From Promethearchaeota archaeon (GTDB lineage: Archaea; Asgardarchaeota; Lokiarchaeia; Sigynarchaeales; SOKP01): DNA of 21,151 bases. A program made the translations under genes and the position numbers. Below the pieces are notes generated by a model. That model saw only the letters and a list, made by a program, of their open reading frames with translations. It made no database searches and was not told where the DNA came from. How positions within the stretch are numbered: position 1 is the first letter of the stretch; the number at the start of each line of letters is the position of its first letter. This document shows positions 1 through 6,496 of this stretch, piece by piece. The stretch is taken from NCBI GenBank assembly GCA_019058515.1, contig JAHPYY010000054.1, positions 1 through 21,151 of the forward strand, given 5' to 3'.

Positions 1-1
1 A

Positions 2-274
2 TCTTCATGTGTACAATTTCAGGGTATAGCCAATATTTTGCCTTTTGATGATGAAATCGCTCAAGAGTCGTTTAGAAATGGATCTAGAATATTAAAACTA
101 AACCTAAAGCAAGTACCACGAATAAGCAATAAAGAAGAAGGATCAGTATTTATACAAGTTATTCCTAATAAGATAATTCATTGTTATGGATTGGGTTTTA
201 GTATGATGGACCTTCGGAAAAATATTGCAAACGGTTCTTATATTGTTGAGGTCCCTCTTGAGCGGCAATACTAA
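2..274 (+). CDS. C-terminal part of a possible PPOX-type flavin-binding split-barrel protein
   Basis: The frame is open from the left edge to the TAA at 272-274, so this is the end of a gene that begins outside the window; the TTG at 38 is an internal Leu codon rather than a likely start. The visible 90 residues read like the last strands of a pyridoxamine-phosphate-oxidase-like FMN barrel: an early FQGIANI strand followed by an acidic turn, then a VFIQVIPNKIIHCYGLGF strand close to the 'I.P.ki..y' end of that fold. Family assignment is inference from pattern only and the cofactor site is not visible. The last 110 bases are repeated 765 bp downstream (930-1039), where only this 3' end survives. 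No leader or promoter can be judged because the start is missing. Confidence 0.5.
   Translation, partial: SSCVQFQGIANILPFDDEIAQESFRNGSRILKLNLKQVPRISNKEEGSVFIQVIPNKIIHCYGLGFSMMDLRKNIANGSYIVEVPLERQY
165..274 (+). repeat. Duplicated gene end, copy A
   Basis: These 110 bases align without gaps to 930-1039 at an offset of 765, with 9 mismatches by hand count. They cover the last 36 codons, including the stop, of the left-edge gene. Confidence 0.9.
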
Positions 275-277
275 ATT

Positions 278-316
278 AAATAAATTCTTATTTGTAGCGT
301 CAATTTCAATGCTAAT
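278..316 (+). repeat. Duplicated membrane-gene segment, copy A
   Basis: These 39 bases match 1160-1198 with one mismatch (offset 882). Since the neighbouring repeat has an offset of 765, copy A lacks 117 bases that copy B has between the two genes. Confidence 0.9.
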
Positions 317-338
317 ATCTTCTTACCTTATCTTTTAA
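279..338 (+). pseudogene. Remnant of the four-helix membrane protein gene
   Basis: Read in the frame of the intact gene at 1113, this stretch gives NKFLFVASISMLI, identical to residues 17-29 of that protein, then diverges and stops at TAA 336-338. The first 16 codons, the start and the ribosome site are absent because of the 117-base deletion, and the rest of the gene is gone. The frame lies four bases after the stop of the preceding gene. It is best read as a fossil of the same gene pair that survives further right, not as a coding gene. Confidence 0.75.
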
Positions 339-348
339 AAAATAGAAC

Positions 349-852
349 TTAATTCTGAATAAGTGATTTTAAGTTCCTTACAGGACACTTTTTATTAAAA
401 CTACATTTTGGGCAAAAAATTGGCCAAGCAACAATACTATATAAAGTAAATGAGATAACTAATGAAAATACGATCCATACCTCTTTATTCCAATAAATTA
501 TAAAGAGGATGAAAAAAGCCAAAATGAAATTTCCGAGACCAATAATACCATATATTATTAAGATCATCTTAAGCATTTTATTAGTTATTTTTTTTCCCCT
601 TAAAATAAATTTAGATAATAACGGTCCAAATAATAATTGACTTACTCCTGGACAAAAGTGACCTCTATGAGGACATTCATGACAGATAAAAGCAATTAGA
701 ATATTCATAATTACATATAAGAAAAGAAATAAAAATAAGAAAAAGAAAGAAGAATCAATAATAAATAAGACAATTATACCAATTAATGGAATAGCATAAA
801 GAATATCAACAATAATAGTATCTTTTATTTTCCACTTATATATTGAGTTCAT
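349..852 (-). CDS. Four-helix membrane protein with two cysteine triplets
   Basis: I do not recognise a family. The 167-residue protein has four hydrophobic segments, at about 12-32, 34-57, 95-120 and 125-146. A cysteine cluster sits at the end of helix 2 (C57, C60, C67, with H58, H62 and H65 between or beside them) and a matching one at the end of helix 4 (C147, C150, C156). Both have the form CxxC, a short basic loop, then C followed by Pro. An even number of crossings separates them, so both should lie on the same side of the membrane, where they could together bind zinc, an iron-sulfur cluster or another metal, or form disulfides; this is inference. The start ATG at 852 has no clear ribosome site. 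It is oriented against both flanking genes and sits between the two copies of the duplicated segment. The bases are very AT-rich. Confidence 0.75.
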   Translation of the reverse strand: MNSIYKWKIKDTIIVDILYAIPLIGIIVLFIIDSSFFFLFLFLFLYVIMNILIAFICHECPHRGHFCPGVSQLLFGPLLSKFILRGKKITNKMLKMILIIYGIIGLGNFILAFFILFIIYWNKEVWIVFSLVISFTLYSIVAWPIFCPKCSFNKKCPVRNLKSLIQN

Positions 853-929
853 TTCATTCTTTTTCTAATTTAAATTACAAATTAATGTTTTTCTTTTTCA
901 CAATAATAATCTTATTTATTAATTTATTT

Positions 930-1039
930 CTAATAAGACAATCCATTGTTATGGATTGGGTTTTAGTATAATGGAACTTCGGAAAAATACTGCAAGCGGT
1001 TCTTATACTGTTGATCTCCCTCTTGAGCGGCAATACTAA
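930..1039 (+). pseudogene. 3' remnant of the flavin-type gene (copy B)
   Basis: This gap-free copy of 165-274 still has an open frame that ends in the same stop (TAA 1037-1039); it reads HCYGLGFSIMELRKN and ends in PLERQY. Six of the nine mismatches change an amino acid and the frame is intact, so the copy decayed by losing its 5' part rather than by frameshift. No start codon or related sequence is seen upstream, where the bases become simple AT-rich sequence. It lies 73 bases before the intact membrane gene. Confidence 0.8.
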
Positions 1040-1112
1040 ATTTACCCTCCAAAATTAAATTAGAATTAATGAACACTCACAATATAAAAATAAGAAGGAT
1101 TATCATAATACT

Positions 1113-1559
1113 ATGAGCTCATCTATGAATGGTTCTAAAGTTCGTCTTAGTATAAAGGAAAATAAGTTCTTATTTGTAGCGTCAATTTCAATGCTAATCT
1201 ATTCTATTCTTGAAATATTAGATAGCATCGTTATGGTCCTAATAATATTAAATATAATTCCCAATCTCTCTTTAGTACTCAGATTTAGTGTATCTCTTAT
1301 TCAAACATTGTTAGAATCTCAACCTTTATCTTTAGCACCTATTTTCTGGGCATTCACTTTAATGAGAATTATTTCTACAATAGGGCTCTTTAAAAATCTA
1401 TTATGGGGATTATGGATCGGGTTTATAAGTCTTATCCTTACGATAATACTTGCAATTGCATTTCTACCCTTTGGAGCAATCGAACTTCTGGCATGTAGCG
1501 TGATCCTTATGCTTTTAATAGTTGGATTTTGTCAAAATAGACCCATCATAAAATCTTAA
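1113..1559 (+). CDS. Four-helix membrane protein, unknown function
   Basis: The protein has 148 residues. After a polar N-terminus of about 18 residues there are four hydrophobic stretches, near 19-50, 55-66 with 73-93, 96-120 and 122-141, so three to four membrane passes. There is no signal peptide and no conserved catalytic pattern that I can see; Arg and Lys are concentrated at the first 20 residues and the extreme C-terminus, suggesting both ends face the cytoplasm. The ATG at 1113 is preceded by AGAAGGA at about 14 bases, a plausible ribosome site. Part of the first helix is duplicated at 278-316. The stop is 12 bases from the end of the convergent ClC gene. I cannot name a family with confidence. 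Confidence 0.7.
   Translation: MSSSMNGSKVRLSIKENKFLFVASISMLIYSILEILDSIVMVLIILNIIPNLSLVLRFSVSLIQTLLESQPLSLAPIFWAFTLMRIISTIGLFKNLLWGLWIGFISLILTIILAIAFLPFGAIELLACSVILMLLIVGFCQNRPIIKS
1160..1198 (+). repeat. Duplicated membrane-gene segment, copy B
   Basis: This is the partner of 278-316, inside the intact membrane gene at codons 16-29. Confidence 0.9.
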
Positions 1560-1571
1560 AGAATCCTTCCT

Positions 1572-2855
1572 TCATGTTTCCACATCATGTTGTCCTGGAA
1601 TGAATGAATGCGATCCACTAACAATATATGCAATAACTGTCGTAATTCCCGCAGGAATAAATAGTAAGGGAACCCAAGTCATTTCAATAATAATAAAGAT
1701 GGCTGCAATTGGATTATTTGTCGCCGCACCTAAGGTAGCTGAGATTCCTAAAATAATAAATAACTCTGGATTTATTGGATAAAATATAAGACCAAATAGT
1801 CCTCCAACCATCCCTCCCACGATCATAATGGGCATGATTATTCCCGCACTGTTTAAAGTGCCAATTGAAAGAGTTATTGCAACAAGGGTAATAATTAATA
1901 ACATTAACAAATGAATCCAAGGAATATTCTGAATGAGATTTATTGATAAAGTTAAAAATGATATATCTGGATGTAGAAATTCTTCGCGATACGTAAAATC
2001 TATATATGGTACTATTAATAATAGAAAGATCCCATAGCCAATCCCGCCTATTAAAGGTAATATCCATAATCCTATTTTTTCTTCAAATATTTTTTTCAAT
2101 TGAGTAGTGAAACTTTTTAAGATAATTGTGTATAGAATGACGAAGATCCCAATGATTCCTCCAAATGTTATCAAAATTGGGAAGAGAAGTATATAATCTA
2201 TGATTTCTAGTGTTGCTATTGAGAACTGAGCATTTAGTAGAGGTGTAAATCCAAAAACAACACAATAAATAATATAGGCAATTGTAGAAGAAATTATAGA
2301 TGGAATTAACGATTTATAATGTATGTGGTTGTTATATGGGAGTTCAGCGCAAAATAGCGCTCCACTTATAGGAACTTTTAATAGTGCTGCAGTACAAGCA
2401 CTAGCACCAATAAACGAATAATCCATTCTATTTGGGTCCTCTTTCTTTGAAAAAAGAGTTCCTAAATTAGCTCCAATTAAAAGACCAGGGCCTTCTAATC
2501 CACAGATCATTCCAGACCCGAATGTACACGATGTTGCGAATGTTTTTATGACTGAAGTTGGCACTTTCTCATTATCCAAATCGGATGAGGTGACCTCCTT
2601 TATAAATTGATCTGAACCAGTTCCTAAAATTCTTGTAAATTTTCCGTATCTTACTAAAAGGCTTGTTTAAAGACTTGCTAAAACTGGTGCTAAAAAATAG
2701 GGTATAAATGAAAAACTCATTTGGAAAAATAATAATAAAAAATCAAGCAAAATCACTATAAAACCACAAACTATACCAAGAATGATAGCTATCAAGAATA
2801 TTCGATAACTAACCTTCGCCCAAGTTATTTTAAACATGACAAATCCTCTACTCAT
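1572..2855 (-). pseudogene. ClC-type chloride channel/transporter gene with an in-frame stop
   Basis: Two open pieces lie in the same frame: 2855-2667 (62 residues) and 2579-1572 (335 residues). They are joined by 29 stop-free codons after the TAA at 2669-2667, so a single codon separates this from a continuous protein of about 427 residues, the usual size of a prokaryotic ClC core. ClC proteins are dimeric chloride channels or chloride/proton antiporters. The first piece has the opening helix; the join region contains ILGTGSDQ, in the place of the GSGIP anion motif; the second piece has GSGMICGLEGPGLLIG, whose Glu matches the gating glutamate of the GxEGP motif, and later NSAGIIMP, matching GxFxP. 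No CBS domains follow. The truncated first piece cannot work alone. An AAGGAGGT sequence at 2600-2593, 13 bases before TTG 2579, could let the second piece be translated separately, but that piece would lack the first helix. Nonsense mutation, sequencing error and strain variation all remain possible. Confidence 0.85.
2593..2600 (-). promoter_or_regulatory. Strong Shine-Dalgarno-like site inside the ClC gene
   Basis: The minus strand reads AAGGAGGT here, a full match to the archaeal 16S tail. It precedes the TTG at 2579 by 13 bases, longer than the usual spacing. It also encodes Lys-Glu-Val in the continuous ClC frame, so it may be chance. Confidence 0.35.
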
Positions 2856-2948
2856 TTCAAAAAATTAGTATATTTACATCGACGAATAACTCACCTATGA
2901 TAATGTTTAGTAATTAAGAAAAGAAATATAAAAATTCTCGTTTTTAAG

Positions 2949-5774
2949 TTAGCTTATTACTTCAATGTGTGCTTCTATAACTTTACTATCAATTTTAAAT
3001 TTCTTTGTCTCCTGCTTTCCTTCTGTATTATAAATGATGGCATCCGCTTGGACCATTTTCTTGATTCTATCTTTATACGTATTAATCGCTGTCGATATTT
3101 CTTGGTCTGAGAGTTTTAAATATATATTTATCCGATTTTTCGTTGATAAGTTCAATAGCTTCCTGTAATTATTTATTTGTCTAATTATATTTCTTGCAAT
3201 TCCTTCTAACTTTAATGAAGTGGTTATTTTAGTATCTAATACCACTTTTAGTTCTGAAGTTTCATTCATTCCAATAGACACCGTTTTAACATTTGTAACT
3301 TCAGCGATTATATCCAGAAATTCATTTTTAAGTTCTACTCCACTAAGAGTAACTTCATTTAATACCTGCCTTACTGGAATTTTTGCATTGTCCCTTAACT
3401 CAAAGGTTCGTTTAACTATCTCTCTAGTCAGATCCATACCTTGATGGAGTTTACCATCAATAAGATCTTCATCAAAATCCGGCCAAGATTCTAAATGGAC
3501 GGATTCAAGGTTAGCGCTTCCTTTTTCTCTTAATTTCTGATATATTATCTCTGAAATGAAAGGCGTTAATGGAGCTAAAATTTTTGATAAGCTTAAGAGT
3601 ACTTGTGTCAATGTACGCATTGCTGCTGATTTTTCGCCAGCGTTTTCGCTTTTAAATCGATTTCTACTGTTTTTTAAGTACCAGGTTGAAAGATCCTCTA
3701 TGAAATCGAAAAACAACCTACTTACTTCTGCTGTGTCGTAGTCATCCATTAGTTTCGTTACATCCCTGATTAACCTATTCATTAAACTAATGATCCACTG
3801 ATCTAATACATTTTCTGAATATGGCATTTTCAATAAATTACCGTCAACTTCCACCATCGAATAAAACCTTAGAACATTTATTAGTATTAAATTGAGTCTT
3901 CGATAGATTTGATTTACGATTTCCTCTTTGAAGTTTAAATCCTGTGCTCGCATTAATTGAGACGAAAGTAAATAAACCCTTAACGTGTCTGCTCCGTACT
4001 TTTCAATGATAAGATTTGGATCTGGAAAATTTCTTTTAGATTTCGACATTTTTGTACCGTCTTCGGCCAGAATATTACCATTCACTACTACGTTCTTAAA
4101 TGGAATTTCATTAAATAATAAAATTGATATCACATGCATGTAGTAAAACCACGCTCTAACTTGGCCTATGTATTCAGACACAAAATCACTTGGGAAATTC
4201 TTTTTTATCCACTCGACATTTTCGAAAGGATAATGTTTTGCCGCGTATGGCATCGACCCAGATTCTAACCAACAATCAAATACTTCGGGCACACGAGTCA
4301 TTACATTCCCACAATTATTGCACTTTAGGTGAACATCATCTACTATATGTCTATGAAGATCCAAATCATTGGGTACCTCCTCAACCGCATATTCCTGCAA
4401 TTCCTTAATCGATCCAATGACTTTAATCTGGTTGCATTTTTCACATTCCCAAATTGGCATAGCAGTAGCCCAAAACCTATTTCTAGATATACACCAATCA
4501 GGAGCGCTTTCTACGATGCTCTCATACCTCTTAGAGACATCCTTGGGAATCCAGTTGATTCTTTGGTTCGATTCTAAAAGTTTTGGCTTGATCCTTTGAA
4601 TATCTATAAACCACGCATCAAGAGCATTATATATTAACGGAGTATCGCACCTATAGCAAAAGGGGTACGAATGAGTGTAATCTTCAGCGTTAAACAAAAG
4701 ATTTCTTTGCTCTAAGTCTTCCAAAACCACTTTATCTATGTCCTTAAACCACATACCTATCCAATCTTCTGGACCATCTACCAACTCCCCTTGATCTCCA
4801 ATATGTTGAATTATAGGAAGGTCGTACTCCTTTATTGTTTCGTAATCATACTCCCCATATATAGCTAAGTGGATAACTCCTGTACCCTCATCAGATAACA
4901 CGTTATCTCCTCCATCAATTACAAAGTATCCTTTTTTATCAACATTGCTAGAGACGTGGTATAACGGTTCATACTTTTTATTTACGAGAGTTTCTCCTTC
5001 AAATTCTTCTACAATTTCGTATTTACCCTTGACTTTATAGACCTGGTCTCTTATAATTATTAGGTACTCATCATTTTGTTTGATCTTCACATACTTTCGC
5101 TTAGCATTTACAGCTAAAACGACATTTCCAATTAATGTCCAAGGAGTAGTCGTCCAAGCTAACAGATATGTCTTAGGTTCACCTATTAATTTGAATTTAG
5201 CGGTTATCGATTTTTCTGTAACATCTTTGTAGCTGTTGTCCATAGCAATTTCTGAATTAGAAAGCGGAGTCTCACACCGCGAACAGTAGAATAAAATTTT
5301 CTTACCTCTATACACAAATCCATCGTCATAAATTTTCTTAAAAATGTACCAGACAGTTTCCATGTAGGTATTGTCCATAGTCTTGTACGAGTTATTAAAC
5401 TCTATCCACTTACCCATTCTCTCGACGGTCTTTTTCCACTCTTTTGTATACCATAGTACTTTCGATCGACAAAACTCGTTGAATTTTGTCAATCCCATTT
5501 CAAAAATCTCGCTCTTTTGCTGTATTTCTAGTTCTCTTTCACATATGCTTTCTATTGGCAAACCATGACAGTCCCAACCCCACCTTCTTTCACATCGATA
5601 ACCTTTCATCGTCCAAAACCTTGGAAACACGTCCTTTGTCACAAAGCTCAAAATATGACCGTAATGTGGTAAACCAGTAGCAAAAGGGGGGCCATCGTAA
5701 AACACATACGGATTATCCTTTGGTCGTGATTCAACACTTTTTTCGAATATCTTATTTTCCTTCCAAAATCGCAA
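2949..5774 (-). CDS. ileS: Isoleucyl-tRNA synthetase, eukaryote-type
   Basis: This class I enzyme charges tRNA-Ile with isoleucine in the cytosol. Counting from the TTG at 5774 (941 residues), the ATP site signature DGPPFATGLPHYGHI is at residues 27-41 (HIGH equivalent at 37-40) and KMSKS is at 575-579. Between them is the CP1 editing domain, with WTTTPWTL, and several Cys pairs (CSRCETP, CYRCDTP, CEKC and CNNC) that fit zinc-binding knuckles. The C-terminal third is the helical anticodon-binding part. The HYGH variant and the overall form match the type 2 enzymes shared by eukaryotes, archaea and some bacteria, which are typically mupirocin-tolerant. Ten more in-frame codons lie upstream to an ATT at 5804 and add Y.E.EL.LLRFW, a conserved family beginning; a strong ribosome site precedes that ATT while TTG 5774 has none. 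I therefore favour a 951-residue protein from 5804. It stands alone, with 93 bases to the ClC gene downstream. Confidence 0.97.
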   Translation of the reverse strand: MRFWKENKIFEKSVESRPKDNPYVFYDGPPFATGLPHYGHILSFVTKDVFPRFWTMKGYRCERRWGWDCHGLPIESICERELEIQQKSEIFEMGLTKFNEFCRSKVLWYTKEWKKTVERMGKWIEFNNSYKTMDNTYMETVWYIFKKIYDDGFVYRGKKILFYCSRCETPLSNSEIAMDNSYKDVTEKSITAKFKLIGEPKTYLLAWTTTPWTLIGNVVLAVNAKRKYVKIKQNDEYLIIIRDQVYKVKGKYEIVEEFEGETLVNKKYEPLYHVSSNVDKKGYFVIDGGDNVLSDEGTGVIHLAIYGEYDYETIKEYDLPIIQHIGDQGELVDGPEDWIGMWFKDIDKVVLEDLEQRNLLFNAEDYTHSYPFCYRCDTPLIYNALDAWFIDIQRIKPKLLESNQRINWIPKDVSKRYESIVESAPDWCISRNRFWATAMPIWECEKCNQIKVIGSIKELQEYAVEEVPNDLDLHRHIVDDVHLKCNNCGNVMTRVPEVFDCWLESGSMPYAAKHYPFENVEWIKKNFPSDFVSEYIGQVRAWFYYMHVISILLFNEIPFKNVVVNGNILAEDGTKMSKSKRNFPDPNLIIEKYGADTLRVYLLSSQLMRAQDLNFKEEIVNQIYRRLNLILINVLRFYSMVEVDGNLLKMPYSENVLDQWIISLMNRLIRDVTKLMDDYDTAEVSRLFFDFIEDLSTWYLKNSRNRFKSENAGEKSAAMRTLTQVLLSLSKILAPLTPFISEIIYQKLREKGSANLESVHLESWPDFDEDLIDGKLHQGMDLTREIVKRTFELRDNAKIPVRQVLNEVTLSGVELKNEFLDIIAEVTNVKTVSIGMNETSELKVVLDTKITTSLKLEGIARNIIRQINNYRKLLNLSTKNRINIYLKLSDQEISTAINTYKDRIKKMVQADAIIYNTEGKQETKKFKIDSKVIEAHIEVIS

Positions 5775-5801
5775 AAGTTCTAATTCTTTTTCAATATAAT
5801 T

Positions 5802-5818
5802 AATGATTCACACCTCTC
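5802..5818 (-). promoter_or_regulatory. Shine-Dalgarno site and probable AUU start of ileS
   Basis: The minus strand reads GAGAGGTG at 5818-5811, then six bases, then ATT at 5804-5802, in frame with ileS. An in-frame TGA at 5810-5808 prevents any start further upstream. No ATG, GTG or TTG lies between that stop and the TTG at 5774. ATC at 5807 is the only other near-start candidate. Confidence 0.6.
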
Positions 5819-5916
5819 TCACAGAAATCTTATATAACATCACATATCTTAGCATAAAAATGTTGATTATTATATAATTAAGTCTTTAATTATAAAATCG
5901 TTAGATACATTCATTT

Positions 5917-5969
5917 TATTTATGAAGTGGGATGTGGAGTAAAAATGAATTAAGTATACTTCATAAATA
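5917..5969. repeat. 12-bp perfect inverted repeat
   Basis: TATTTATGAAGT at 5917-5928 is the exact reverse complement of ACTTCATAAATA at 5958-5969, with a 29-base loop. It could form an RNA stem or be an operator. Confidence 0.6.
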
Positions 5970-6069
5970 CTTAGAATTAAATAATAATAATCGTGGATAT
6001 GAATTTTATCTTAGTTTGAGCAAATTTTGAGAATATTGTTCTTATTTTCATGTTAGCCACATCCACTTT
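5925..6069. repeat. Second inverted repeat sharing the same left arm
   Basis: AAGTGGGATGTGG at 5925-5937 pairs with CCACATCCACTT at 6057-6068 with one bulged G. The arm overlaps four bases (5925-5928) of the 12-bp repeat, so the two stems cannot form fully at once. Confidence 0.5.
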
Positions 6070-6496
6070 GTAATTAATATTAGGTAAAACAGTCTAAAAA
6101 ATTTTATGATAATTTAAGGTTATGGATAGATCTTAATAAGTTTTATACTTAAAACCAAGTTTAAATATAATTATCCTTTATAAACTAGTTGACAATTGGA
6201 GAAATTACACACAAATTAGAGACAATTTTACACGATAAATAGACAAATGCAGTTTTTTCTTATGGTTCTTTGACTGTAATCGTTGATATTTGCATAGTAT
6301 TTAAAAATACGTAGCCGATTTTAATAAATAAAAAGCGGGATGTTATTAAGTCATCAATTAATATTTTTGCCAAATCTTAATGTTATCAAAATTAATCTGG
6401 ATTTTTAGTTTATTAGAGGATTTCGGAAGCCGATGTAAGAAATAATTTGATAATACCATCAAATACTCTTCAATAAATAGCTTATCGGTTATTAAT

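Larger units (their letters stand above)
5819..6496. other. Gene-free stretch between ileS and the PAS kinase
   Basis: This roughly 680-base divergent intergenic region has no convincing open frame and no tRNA-like arms. It must carry the ileS promoter at its left end (TATA-like TTATATAA runs at 5829-5836 and 5870-5877) and the kinase promoter to the right. Two overlapping inverted repeats lie at 5917-5969 and 5925-6069. A TATA-like TTTAAATATAA lies at 6160-6170, far ahead of the kinase start, so a long kinase leader is possible. GACAATT recurs at 6191 and 6221, 30 bases apart. Confidence 0.6.

Noticed and set aside
1600..1782. Open frame opposite the ClC gene
   Set aside because: It lies wholly within the ClC coding sequence on the other strand and has no family signal or ribosome site.
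3220..3444. Open frames on the plus strand across ileS
   Set aside because: These and similar frames up to 5680 mirror the synthetase codons; they have low-complexity composition and no start signals.
6297..6312. GTATTT/AAATAC small inverted repeat
   Set aside because: Six pairs around a two-base centre in AT-rich DNA are expected by chance and would make a poor RNA hairpin.
5819..6496. Possible tRNA or CRISPR array in the long gap
   Set aside because: No GGTTCGAATCC-like arm, acceptor pairing or regularly spaced repeats were found; the GACAATT pair is too short to count.
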